The translations under genes and the position numbers were made by a program. From Cohnella xylanilytica (GTDB taxonomy: Bacteria > Bacillota > Bacilli > Paenibacillales > Paenibacillaceae), in the NCBI RefSeq assembly GCF_014212175.1, contig NZ_JACJVR010000057.1, positions 39,703-103,702 of the forward strand: 64,000 nucleotides of DNA. Direction: 5' to 3'. Shown one piece after another: positions 1-9,500 of the stretch. The notes below the pieces were generated by a model. It made no database searches. It had not been told where the DNA came from and saw nothing but the letters and a program-made list of their open reading frames with translations. Every line of letters begins with the position of its first letter. The first letter of the stretch is position 1.

Positions 1-246
1 CCCGTCGACGTCCGTCTTGTAGTGCTCGTAGGCGTTGATCGCCCGTTCGGCCCGGCGCCAGTCGAATTCGTCGATCCAATAGCGGACGAGCTCCTCCAGG
101 TACTCCCGCCGCACCCCGTAAAATCCGTCTTCATTGCCGGCGTCGAGCGGCCATCTCGTGGACGCGAGCCTGCGCTTCAGATCGGCGAGCGTCTCGTCGG
201 GCACATGGATCGGTTGGGGCTCCAGGGGAAAAGAAGCTGGCGTCAT
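1..246 (-). CDS. Epoxide hydrolase-like protein, N-terminal fragment (runs off window)
   Basis: Only the first 82 codons are in the window; the gene continues beyond base 1. The start ATG (complement of 244-246) is preceded by aaggaggaacc at good spacing. The visible residues match the epoxide hydrolase N-terminal domain: HVPDETLADLKRRL near residue 14, then STRWP, then YLEELVRYWIDEFDW, and ending in a Y-x2-Y-K-T-D-V-D-G segment, as in the family where this cap precedes an alpha/beta hydrolase fold. The catalytic residues lie outside the window, so activity cannot be judged. Family members open epoxides with water; the substrate is unknown. A sigma-A-like promoter lies upstream at 337-365 on the same strand. 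Confidence 0.8.
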   Translation of the reverse strand, partial: MTPASFPLEPQPIHVPDETLADLKRRLASTRWPLDAGNEDGFYGVRREYLEELVRYWIDEFDWRRAERAINAYEHYKTDVDG

Positions 247-336
247 ACGCGGTTCCTCCTTATTCGCACGATTCGCACAGAAAAATAGCAACCGTCGCGA
301 CCCATAGCGGGACCGGCGAATCTGGTTGTCGATGGA

Positions 337-365
337 ATTATATCATCAACTTATATAAGTGTCTA
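337..365 (-). promoter_or_regulatory. Sigma-A-like promoter for the epoxide hydrolase-like gene
   Basis: On the minus strand TAGACA (365-360) and TATAAT (342-337) are separated by exactly 17 bp, in an AT-rich stretch unlike its GC-rich surroundings. It points at the gene starting at 246. Confidence 0.6.
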
Positions 366-411
366 ATGTATTTTCAATCGTTGCGAGGGCTTCTCAGGTT
401 TATCTCCGACT

Positions 412-1977
412 TTGATCTCTGACTCGGACCTATTTGAACACTTTGATGAAATACTGCGTTTTTTTGTAGCCGACCATCCGGGAGATATCGACCACGTCTG
501 CGTAGACGAGCTCGGCCAATGGTCGGCAAGGAATGGCGCGGACGAATCGAGTCGCCCGAACGGCTGGCCGAGGAGTGGGACGCGGAAGAGGAGCCGCTTC
601 GCGTCGCGGTCGGTCGGTTCGACGACAGGGGGCCGTACGGCGGATGGAAGGAGCGGCGGTTCGAGGCTGCGGGCTTCTTCCGAACGGAATTCGACGGCCG
701 GAATCGGTGGTTTGTCGACCCGGACGGGTACGCGGCGTTCAGCGTCGGCATGGACTGCGTACACCCGGGAGGAGCTGCGGCTTTACGCGGAATGGAGCAT
801 CTGCTGCCGCCTCTGCCTCCGAAGGAGGGAGCTTGGGCGGAAGCCTGGCACGGGAGCGACTTCAACTTCGCCGCCGCCAACCTGATTCGCCGCTTCGGAG
901 GCGAGTGGCGGGACCGCTGGGCCGAGCGGACGGAGCTTCGGCTTAAGGCGTGGGGCTTCAATACGATCGGCAACTGGTCCGATCCGGAATTCATCCGGCG
1001 GTCGTCTCTTCCCTACGTGTGGCCGATGAACGATTTTCCGGCGACGACGTTATCGATCTTCCGCGACTTCCCCGACGTCTTCAGCCCCGAGTACGAGAAG
1101 GAAGCCCGCCGGTTCGGCGAACAGCTGCTTCCGCTGCGGACGATCGGCGGCTGATCGGCTACTTCATGCGCAACGAGCCGCATTGGGCGTTCGTCGATTC
1201 GCTGAACCTGACGGCTCATATGCTGCAATCGCCGACCCGCTTCGCGAGCAAGCTGGCACTAATCGAAGAGCTGAAGGAACGGTACGGAGCGGCGGAAGGG
1301 CTGAACGAGGCTTGGGGACGGCCTTCGCTTCGTTCGAAGATCTGCTCGATCCGGCCAAGGTCGTCTTGACCGGTTCGCCTGTCTGCGCGCGGGACCTGGA
1401 TGCGTTCAACCGGCGGCTGATTCGCCGTTATGTCGAGATCCCGGCCGCGCGGTGCCGCGAGGCGGCGCCGAATCATCTGAACCTCGGCATGCGCTACGCT
1501 TGGGTCGGCCACGTTGCCGTGCTTGAGGGCTGCGAATCGTTCGACGTGTTCTCGCTCAACGGTTACCGGATGCAGCCCGACCGCGAGCACATCGAATGGA
1601 TCAGCCGCAGGCTGGGCAGGCCGGTCATGATCGGCGAGTTCCACTTCGGCGCGGCCGACGCGGGCCTGCCGGCGTACGGCATCCGAGCCGTCGCGACGCA
1701 GGAAGAGAGCGGCGACGCCTACCGGGCGTTCGTCGAATCGGCGGCGGCCATACCGGAGCTGATCGGGGTCCATTATTTTCAACTGAACGATCAGCCGGCG
1801 CTGGGAAGATTCGACGGGGAGAACTACCAGATCGGCGCGGTCGATACGTGCATGCTGCCTTACCGGCCGTTCGTCGAGGCGATGCGGCAGGCCCATGAGG
1901 TCCTGTACGAGGTCCGCACGGGGGCGGTCGAGCCGTATTCGAACGTTCCGCAGGAGATTCCGAGGACCGGCTTCTAG
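412..1977 (+). pseudogene. Broken clan GH-A glycoside hydrolase (agarase/GH42-GH50-like)
   Basis: One protein is readable only by changing frame three times. Frame 1 (about 412-518) gives HVCVDELGQW. The next frame (519-1139) gives GGWKERRFEAAGFFRTE, FVDPDGYAAFSVGMDCV and WGFNTIGNWSDPEF. A third frame (1140-1315) gives LIGYFMRNEPHWAF, and a fourth segment (about 1316-1977) gives NHLNLGMRYAW, MIGEFHFGA and HYFQLNDQPALGRFDGENYQ. The NEP and GEF glutamates fit a retaining clan-A acid/base and nucleophile. Each shift is explained by one missing base (near 520; at 1138-1140 where cgg-gac became cggac; at 1314-1317 in a G run). The N-terminus is also missing: homology begins abruptly near 412 with no signal peptide or ribosome site. 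Either a genuine pseudogene or, for the two G-run shifts, sequencing error. Confidence 0.75.
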
Positions 1978-1983
1978 ACATCT

Positions 1984-2015
1984 AGGCGTATAGGCGTATA
2001 GGCGTATGGGCGTAT
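1984..2015. repeat. Four tandem copies of an 8-bp unit
   Basis: Aggcgtat three times, then gggcgtat, followed by a partial fifth copy (gggcat). It lies in the gap between the broken glycosidase and the MarR gene stop. Confidence 0.85.
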
Positions 2016-2049
2016 GGGCATCGGCAGCGACAGCGACCTGCCCGTCCGA

Positions 2050-2520
2050 TTACAGCGAGCCTCCGCCGAGCTCGGCCAGCCGCCGCAACGCGGGGATGGC
2101 GGAAGCGAGTGCTTCCCTCTCCTCCGGGGCCAGCCCTTCCGTGAAGGCCGAGAGCCGCGCCACCCGTTCCATGCGGCGGGCATCGATCACGTTCGCGCCT
2201 CGCTCGGTAATGTGCACTTGAACCGCGCGGCCGTCGCTCGGGTCCGGGCGGCGCTCGACGAGCCCGTCCCGTTCGAGCCGGGTCACGAGCTGCGTCATTG
2301 CCGACTGCGTCACCTGCTCGGTGGCCGTGAGCTCCGTCAGCCGCATCGGGCTCTTGTGCGACAAGGTGTGCAGAACGGACAGCGTCGTGAAGCTGAGCTT
2401 GTCGACGGCCGGCAGCCGGATCATGACCCTCGTCAAGTCTTCGAGCGCCAGCGCGAAGTCGGCGACGTTCAGGCCGCCGGGACGAGGTTCGTATGGGAAT
2501 TGGGGGTGCTTGTTATCCAA
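2050..2520 (-). CDS. MarR-family transcriptional regulator
   Basis: 156-residue winged-helix regulator of usual MarR length. The core reads LSFTTLSVLHTLSHKSPMRLTEL (helices before the HTH), then QSAMTQLVTRLERDGLVER (recognition helix), then the wing with the diagnostic DPSDGRAVQVHIT. The C-terminal helices (RVARLSAFTEGLAPEER) provide the dimer interface. The start is a TTG (complement of 2518-2520) and the ribosome site is weak, so the start is uncertain. It stands alone on the minus strand between a pseudogene and the amylase promoter region, so its target is unknown; MarR proteins usually repress efflux or stress genes and autoregulate. Confidence 0.85.
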   Translation of the reverse strand: MDNKHPQFPYEPRPGGLNVADFALALEDLTRVMIRLPAVDKLSFTTLSVLHTLSHKSPMRLTELTATEQVTQSAMTQLVTRLERDGLVERRPDPSDGRAVQVHITERGANVIDARRMERVARLSAFTEGLAPEEREALASAIPALRRLAELGGGSL

Positions 2521-2889
2521 GGGAAGATCACCGGTTTCTATAGGATCTAGAGCGGATGAGGTTCCTCCGGCCGCCCGGGGGAGCCTCTTCGTCGTTCGTC
2601 CCTCTCATTGTAAAGGATCGAAGCGGCGAGGAAAAGAATAGAGCCCGGCTCGACCATCAAGCTTACCGCCCCACAATCGACGAACCATCCGCTGCAGCTC
2701 CGATCTCCCGTTTGGCGCTTGATTCTCGTGGATGGCCGCCAATGGCGAAAAAAATCGCCATTCGGAGCAACCGCGTTAGCGAGAGACTCCATTTCTGATG
2801 AAAGCGATCCCTGATGAAGCCAAGGTGATCCATCCGCCGAGCGATGGCCGCCGCCGCGATCTTGTAAAACGTTATCCTTAATCCAATGA

Positions 2890-2916
2890 TTGACAACTCT
2901 CTTGAAGCGTGATAAT
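2890..2916 (+). promoter_or_regulatory. Candidate promoter of the amylase genes
   Basis: TTGACA (2890-2895) is followed 15 bp later by GATAAT (2911-2916); TAATTT at 2913-2918 would give 17 bp. A palindrome resembling a LacI-family operator begins 9 bp downstream of the -10. The rest of the 576-bp gap between the MarR start (2520) and the amylase start (3097) holds the operator, a cre-like site and no convincing gene. Confidence 0.5.
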
Positions 2917-2924
2917 TTCTAGTT

Positions 2925-2940
2925 GGAAAACCGGTTTCCC
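2925..2940. promoter_or_regulatory. Putative LacI-family operator at the amylase promoter
   Basis: GGAAAACCGGTTTCCC is palindromic at 7 of 8 base pairs and sits where the transcription start would be. It matches the perfect palindrome in front of the LacI gene (12592-12607) and one upstream of mdxE (46745-46760). Confidence 0.6.
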
Positions 2941-3058
2941 TAGCAATTTCCGCAACACGGCCGCTCATGTCACCCCAGTTTGTAAGAAGAGGAAAGTCCC
3001 GAGGCCGGGCTCATTCGTCCGCGGAGGGAGAAAGGCAGGGATTCATCGCTCGTCATTC

Positions 3059-3073
3059 ATGTAAGCGCTTCAC
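3059..3073. promoter_or_regulatory. Candidate cre (CcpA) site before the GH13 gene
   Basis: ATGTAAGCGCTTCAC matches 13 of 15 positions of the cre consensus WTGNAANCGNWNNCW and has the AAGCGCTT core. It lies 24 bp before the start codon, where bound CcpA would act as a roadblock. Confidence 0.5.
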
Positions 3074-3096
3074 CATCAGAGGAGGGAATTGGTAAA

Positions 3097-6000
3097 ATGG
3101 TCCGCAAACGTTGGCTTCCGCAATTGCTGATCGCCGCCCTATTCGCGACGTTCTTCGCGAACGCGCTCGTCGCGCAGCCGAAGCAGGCTCAGGCGGCGAG
3201 CATCGGCACGATCGACGAGAACGACACGATCTACCAGATCATGGTCGACCGGTTCTACGACGGCGATCCGACGAACAACGCGACCGGCTCCGCCATCCGC
3301 TACGCCGAGAACACCGAGGAAGACTTCCGCTACATGAAGGGAGGCGACTGGCAGGGGGTCATCGACAAGCTCCCGTACATCCATAACATGGGCTACACAG
3401 CCATCTGGATCTCGCCCGTCGCCGAGCCGCAGATGACGAACCGGGACAACAACGGCACCGGCCGCAACACGGCTTATCACGGCTACAACGTCAAGGACCC
3501 GAACGCCGCGAACCCGTACTTCGGCACGAAGGAGAAGCTGAAGGAGCTCGTCGACAGCGCGCACGCGCTCGGCATCAAGGTCGTCATCGACGTCGTGCCG
3601 AACCACGTCGGCGACTACATGCTCGGCACGCAAGCCTATTACGACATCCCGAGCTTGCAGCCGGCCGCTCCGTTCAACAACCCGTCCTGGTACCATCACA
3701 ACGGGGACATCGATTGGTCGCTCGTCGACGGCAACTATACGCAGTGGGCGCAGGACTACATCGAGAATCACGACCTCGCCGGACTCGACGACATCGACTT
3801 CGACGTGCCCGCCGCCAAGAACGCGATCTTCAGCTCGATCAAGGGCTGGTTCGACTACACCGGAGCGGACGGCGCCCGGGTCGACGCCGCGAAGCTGATC
3901 AAGCCTACCGATATCGGCGAGCTGGAAGACCTGCTCGGCGTGAACACGTTCGGGGAGAATTTCGACGGCAACGCCGAATTCGTCTCCCGTTGGGTCGGAG
4001 CGAACAAAGAATGGGGCATGCTCGATTTCCCGCTGTTTTTCTCGATTCTGAACAGCTTCGCCTACGGGCAGTCGTTCGACTCGAACATTAAGAGCACGCT
4101 GGCCCTTGATTCGTACTATAACGGCAACGCCAACCATATGGCGACGTTCATCGACAACCACGACCGGAACCGGTTCCTGACGGAAGCGGGGGGAAGCGTC
4201 GCCAAGCTGCAGAACGCCTTGACCTTCCTGTTCACCGTACGCGGAGTGCCGGTCGTCTTCCAAGGCACGGAGCAGAACAAAGGCAATGGCAACGGCTCCA
4301 TTATCACGGGCGGCATCGCCGACACGTGGAACCGCTGGTCGATGGTGAAGCGGGACGCGAACGGCAACGTCATCCAGAATTACTTCGACGAGAATACGAG
4401 CACTTATCAATACGTGGCCAAGCTGAACCAGATCCGGAAAAATTACGAGGCTCTGCGCAAAGGAACGCAGCGCGAGATGTGGTCGTCCCAGAATCTGTAC
4501 GCGTTCTCCCGCCGAATCGACAGCGGAACGAACGTCGGACAGGAAGTCGTCTCCGTGTTCAGCAACGCTTCCAGCGGCACGCAGACGGCGACGATTCCGC
4601 TCCGGGCGGAGAGCACGCTGGCCGTCGGGACGGTTCTCGTCAACCAGCTCAATCCGGCGGACACGGTTACCGTCGCTTCCGGCGGCGTGACCGGCAAGCA
4701 GATCACGGTCAGCGTCGGAGCGAACTCGGCCAAGATCTATGCCAAGGCGTTGGCCGACACGACGGCGCCATCGGTGCCGACGAACGTAAGCGCGACGGTA
4801 CAGAGCGCGTCGAGCATCAAGGTGACGTGGTCGGCATCCTCCGATAACGTGGCCGTCGCCGGCTACGAGGTATACCGCGACGGAGCCCTCGTCGGCTCGA
4901 CGGCCGGAACGTCCTACACGGACAGCGGGCTGACGGCCGGAACGACCTATTCGTACACGGTGAAAGCTTATGATGCGGCCGGCAACAAGTCGGCGGCGAG
5001 CTCGCCGCCGGCGACGGCGACGACCGGAGCGCCGGACACGCAAGCGCCGAGCGTTCCGACGAACGTCGTCGCGACGTCGAACTCTTCCTCCTCCGCGACA
5101 GTCTCCTGGACGGCTTCGACCGACAACGTGGCGGTGACCGGCTACGAGGTCTATCGCAACGGCACGAAGGTCGGCACGACGGCCTCGACCTCGTATACCG
5201 ATACGGGGCTCGCGGCGAGCACGACGTACAGCTACACGGTCAAAGCGTTCGACGCGGCGGGCAATCTGTCGGCGGCGAGCGCGGCCGCGGCCGTGACGAC
5301 GGCGGCCGGCAACAACGTGACGATCTACTACAAGCAAGGCTTCACGACGCCTTATATCCATTACCGTCCGGCGGGCGGCACTTGGACGACGTCGCCGGGC
5401 GTGCCGATGCCGGCATCGGAGATCGCCGGCTACAACAAGATCACGATCAATCTCGGCTCGGCGACGCAGCTCGAAGCTTGCTTCAATAACGGCAGCGGCA
5501 CGTGGGACAGCAACAATTCGAACAACTACTTCTTCGGCGTCGGCACGTGGACGTATACGCCGACGGGCAACATCGCGGCAGGCGCGCCGGTCGTCGATTC
5601 GGCCGCTCCGAGCGTGCCGCAGAACGTGACCGCGACGGCGGCTTCGGCGACTTCGGCGACGGTGTCGTGGAACGCGTCGACGGACAACGTGGCGGTAACG
5701 GGATACGAGGTATACCGCGACGGCACGAAGGTCGGAACGACGGCCGCGACGACGTACACCGACACGGGCTTGACCGCGGGCACGACGTACGGCTATACGG
5801 TGAAGGCGTACGACGCGGCGGGCAACGTCTCCGCGGCCAGCGCGGCGGCTTCCGTCACGACGCCGGCCGGCAACACGGCGACGATCTATTACAAGAACGA
5901 CTCGTTCGCCTCGAAGTACATTCACTACAAGCTGGACGGCTCTTCGACCTGGACGACGTCGCCGGGCGTGCAGATGAGCGCGTCGACGTATCCGGGCTAC

Positions 6001-6468
6001 AGCGTCGCGACGATCCAGCTCGGCTCGGCGACGGGACTGACGGCGGCGTTCAACAACGGCAGCGGCACGTGGGACAACAACGGAGGGAACAATTATCGCT
6101 TCGGCAGCGGGGCTTCCACTCTCGCGAACGGCAACCTGTACGCGGGCGAGCCGCAAGCGGACAGCGTGACGTTCCGGGTGACGGTGCCGTCGAACACGCC
6201 GGCGAACGGTCCTGTTTATATCTCGGGCAGCTTCAACAGCTGGAACGCGGCCGATCCGGCCTACCAGCTGACGAAGGGAAGCGACGGCGTATACAGCATT
6301 ACGCTGAACCTGCCGGCGGGAACGGCGGTGCAGTACAAATTCACGAGAGGGTCGTGGACGACGGTGGAAGCGGCGTCCAGCGGAGCCGACATCTCGAACC
6401 GGACGCTGACGCCTTCCGGCGGACCGCAGACGGTCTCGGTTACGGTGGCGCGCTGGAAGGACCTCTAA
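3097..6468 (+). CDS. Secreted GH13 alpha-glucanase/glucanotransferase with FnIII, CBM25 and CBM20 modules
   Basis: Extracellular starch-acting enzyme, 1123 residues. Residues 1-33 are a Sec signal peptide ending AQA. The GH13 barrel (about 37-470) shows the three acids: Asp263 in GARVDAAK, Glu287 in FGENF and Asp356 in DNHDRNR. After a beta C-domain come FnIII (about 555-645), FnIII (647-738), CBM25-like (739-834), FnIII (836-923), CBM25-like (924-1021) and a C-terminal CBM20 (1023-1123, SGSFNSWN). ATG at 3097 follows gaggaggg. The neighbour is a GH119 enzyme; the pairing recalls igtY/igtZ of Bacillus circulans (isocyclomaltooligosaccharide glucanotransferase plus alpha-amylase; recalled, not checked), so this may make cyclic or transferred products rather than be a plain amylase. 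An operator-like palindrome and a cre-like site precede it. Confidence 0.9.
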   Translation: MVRKRWLPQLLIAALFATFFANALVAQPKQAQAASIGTIDENDTIYQIMVDRFYDGDPTNNATGSAIRYAENTEEDFRYMKGGDWQGVIDKLPYIHNMGYTAIWISPVAEPQMTNRDNNGTGRNTAYHGYNVKDPNAANPYFGTKEKLKELVDSAHALGIKVVIDVVPNHVGDYMLGTQAYYDIPSLQPAAPFNNPSWYHHNGDIDWSLVDGNYTQWAQDYIENHDLAGLDDIDFDVPAAKNAIFSSIKGWFDYTGADGARVDAAKLIKPTDIGELEDLLGVNTFGENFDGNAEFVSRWVGANKEWGMLDFPLFFSILNSFAYGQSFDSNIKSTLALDSYYNGNANHMATFIDNHDRNRFLTEAGGSVAKLQNALTFLFTVRGVPVVFQGTEQNKGNGNGSIITGGIADTWNRWSMVKRDANGNVIQNYFDENTSTYQYVAKLNQIRKNYEALRKGTQREMWSSQNLYAFSRRIDSGTNVGQEVVSVFSNASSGTQTATIPLRAESTLAVGTVLVNQLNPADTVTVASGGVTGKQITVSVGANSAKIYAKALADTTAPSVPTNVSATVQSASSIKVTWSASSDNVAVAGYEVYRDGALVGSTAGTSYTDSGLTAGTTYSYTVKAYDAAGNKSAASSPPATATTGAPDTQAPSVPTNVVATSNSSSSATVSWTASTDNVAVTGYEVYRNGTKVGTTASTSYTDTGLAASTTYSYTVKAFDAAGNLSAASAAAAVTTAAGNNVTIYYKQGFTTPYIHYRPAGGTWTTSPGVPMPASEIAGYNKITINLGSATQLEACFNNGSGTWDSNNSNNYFFGVGTWTYTPTGNIAAGAPVVDSAAPSVPQNVTATAASATSATVSWNASTDNVAVTGYEVYRDGTKVGTTAATTYTDTGLTAGTTYGYTVKAYDAAGNVSAASAAASVTTPAGNTATIYYKNDSFASKYIHYKLDGSSTWTTSPGVQMSASTYPGYSVATIQLGSATGLTAAFNNGSGTWDNNGGNNYRFGSGASTLANGNLYAGEPQADSVTFRVTVPSNTPANGPVYISGSFNSWNAADPAYQLTKGSDGVYSITLNLPAGTAVQYKFTRGSWTTVEAASSGADISNRTLTPSGGPQTVSVTVARWKDL

Positions 6469-6477
6469 GCACCCAGG

Positions 6478-6516
6478 AACAGGCTGTTGACGAACTCGCG
6501 TTGACAGCCTGTTTTT
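6478..6516 (+). terminator. Intrinsic terminator after the GH13 gene
   Basis: AACAGGCTGT (6478-6487) pairs with ACAGCCTGTT (6504-6513) and runs into a T stretch. Almost the same element follows the next gene (10447-10477). Reading into 6580 would need partial read-through or a separate promoter. Confidence 0.8.
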
Positions 6517-6579
6517 CATCAGGAACGGAACCGAATGCCTTATCGCGATTGAACAATCGGAAGGAGGCTCGCTCCCGAT

Positions 6580-9500
6580 ATGAAGTTAAGAGGGAAGTTC
6601 AGGTTCGCGGCGGCTCTTATGGGCGCCGTTCTGCTCGCGCAGTCGGCGGCCGCGTCGGTATCGGCCGAGATTGCAGCTACGCATGTTTATCACAATCACA
6701 TGCCGAATTTCTGGGCGTATTACGACACGGGCAGTTACGCGTCGGCGCCCGTGGGAAGCCCGATCCGCTATACGTACGACGCCGACGTCATCGAGCTGAA
6801 GAAGAATCCGCCCGCAGGTTATACGTATTCCTTGCCGAACGGCTCTCCCATGCCGCACGACGATCTCGTCTCCTATTATTCGCACCATGCCAAGACGGGC
6901 GCCTACTTGACCTGGCCTTGGAGCGTGGCGGATACGCTGCATAGCAGCCATCCGTCGGCCCAGATGCAGGTGACGATGTCCGGCGCGGTCGTCAACAACG
7001 TCAACAACTTGAATCAGCGTGGAAATGTAAGCGGATACAACAATCCCAATTGGGGAACCCCTTGGAAGAACGCCTACAATACGCTTAAGACGCCGAACGG
7101 CACCCGTACCCTGGACATGATCCATTTCAGCGGACATCACTCCATGGGCCCTCTCGTAGGGAACGACTACCTGCTCAAGGATCTGATCTACCAGGGAGCG
7201 ACGCTGGCTCAGCCTTACTTCCTCGGGTCCGATTACAAGTCGTCCAACGGGTTCTTCCCGACGGAGCTCGGCTTCTCGGAGAGAATCATTCCCGTCCTCG
7301 AGAAGCTGGGCATCCAGTGGTCGGTCATCGGGAACAACCACTTCTCCCGGACGCTGAAGGACTATCCGCTGCTGGACAGTCCCGGCGCCGATACGATGGT
7401 CTCCCCGCCGAATAGGGCGGATCTTCAGAACGCCAGCAGCGTCGGGTCCTGGACGAACGCGAAGATGTTCAACGAGCAGCAAGTCGTCTACAACAAATAT
7501 CCGTTCGCGTCCACGCCGCATTGGGTTCAATACGTCGACCCGAATACGGGAGCCGCCTCGAAGATCGTCGGCATCCCGGTCGCCCAAGCGGAGTCCTGGG
7601 AGGAAGGGTATCTCGGCTCGGTGAAGGCCGACGCGCTGAAGCCGTTCGAAGGACTTGCGGCGCAAAAGCAGTTTTTCGTCATCGCGCACGACGGCGACAA
7701 CTCGTCCGGCCGTGCCGGCTCCGAGGAGACGTGGCGCAATGCGGGCAACGTCACGTACGCCGATGCGGGCGTGAAGGGGATGGGGATCGACGAATACCTG
7801 AAGTCGAACCTTCCGCCCGCTTCGGACGTCGTGCACGTGCAGGACGGCTCGTGGATCGATACGCGCGACTCCTCCTCCGATCCGAGCTGGTACCATTGGC
7901 GCTTGCCGTTCGGCATCTGGAAGAGCCAATTCTCCGCTTTCAACTCGGCCATGGGAACGAATTACGCGCCGAAGAAGAACTTGTCCGGCGTCGAGGACGG
8001 GATGACCGTCTCGTTCGAATACGGCTACCACTATCTGGAGCGCAACTTCGCCTTGCTGCAAGCGGCGCTCAATTACGCGAAGACGGCGGAGCAAATCTGG
8101 CTCGACGGCCATCCGAATTACTGGTCGCCGACGACGGCGCTCGATCGCGAGGTCACTTACGAGGGCAATCAGTTGAATCCGTGGATGCTGAGCTTCCCGG
8201 TGAAGGGCGATCCGGCGACCGATTACGCGGGAGGGGCGAATCCGGCCGAGCTGGCTTGGTACTTCCTGCTTCCGGCCATGGATTCCGGCTTCGGCTACTA
8301 CGACGAGAACGTCGACGACAGCGTGAAGCCGGCCCTGTCGATGAATCAATCGCTTTTCTTCTCGAAGCCTTACGTCAACGGGAAGCTGGCGTCGGACCGG
8401 ACGGGGCCTTCCGTCTGGTGGCCGCAGCGGTATCCGTACAACCCGGGCAGCGCGAACGTGAGCAAAGCCGAAGGCTGGACGCTCCATCACTTCAACAACC
8501 AATTCGCGATCTACACATACGCGTTCGACGCGAGCGGCATTCAAGACATAAAGGTGAAGGTGCGTCCCCATACGAACAAGTCGGCCGACGCTTCGGACAA
8601 CACGTTCAAAGTGTACGACCCCGCGGCGCTTCAGGCGGCCGGGGTTCCGGGCATCGACGCGAGCAAAGTCGGGGCGTGGCGGACTTACCCGATGCAGATG
8701 CGCGATCTGAAGCCCGACATCAACGGCGTGTCCTGGCAAGCGAGCAGCAAGGCGGTTCTGGAGAAGGTGCCTGCGACCGATATCGGCAACCTGTATTATT
8801 CCTATATCTCCGACTATCGGGACCAGCTGCTCGATTACTACATCGAAGCGACGGATTCTCAAGGCAACGTGACGCGGAGCGACATCCAGCAAGTGTATGT
8901 CGGAGCGGGCAAGTACGATCTCGTGAACGGCAAATACGTGGAGAAGGCGAACGGGGCGATCGAGGGCACGCATCCGTTCGTGACGGACCGTCCGATCGTC
9001 CCGGATACGGAAGCGCCGTCCGTCCCGACGGGACTGACCGCTGCCGCGGCCAGCGCTTCCTCGGTTCAACTTAGCTGGACGGCGTCGACCGATAACGTGG
9101 GAGTGACCGGGTACGACATTTACCGGGACGGCGTCAAGGTCGGAACGTCGACCGGCACCGGCTATACCGACTCGGGATTGGCCGGGAGCACGACATACAG
9201 CTACACGGTCAAGGCCCGCGACACGGCGGGCAATCTGTCGGCGGCGAGCGCGGCGGCTTCGGCGACGACGCCTCAAGGCAATAACGTCACGATCTATTAC
9301 AAGCAAGGCTTCCCGACGCCGTACATCCATTACCGCCCGGTGGGCGGCACGTGGACGACGTCGCCGGGCGTGCCGATGCCGGCTTCGGAGCTCGCCGGCT
9401 ACAACAAGATCACGATCAACCTCGGATCGGCGACGCAGCTCGAAGCCTGCTTCAACAACGGAAGCGGCACTTGGGACAGCAACAATACGAAAAACTATCT

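Noticed and set aside
2527..2540. Accggtttc half-site upstream of the MarR start
   Set aside because: Only the right half matches the LacI operator; no dyad.
2663..2968. Minus-strand frame with RVAEIARETGFPTRNY, similar to an AraC second HTH
   Set aside because: Only about 20 residues fit, no partner helix or ribosome site is seen, and the frame overlaps the amylase promoter and operator; likely chance, or at most a very old relic.
3139..6519. Very long open frame on the minus strand opposite the GH13 gene (and similarly 6586-10125 opposite GH119, 20030-22603 opposite permeases/kinase)
   Set aside because: Arg-rich products without recognisable motifs, produced by GC-rich codon bias on the sense strand; the sense proteins are unmistakable.
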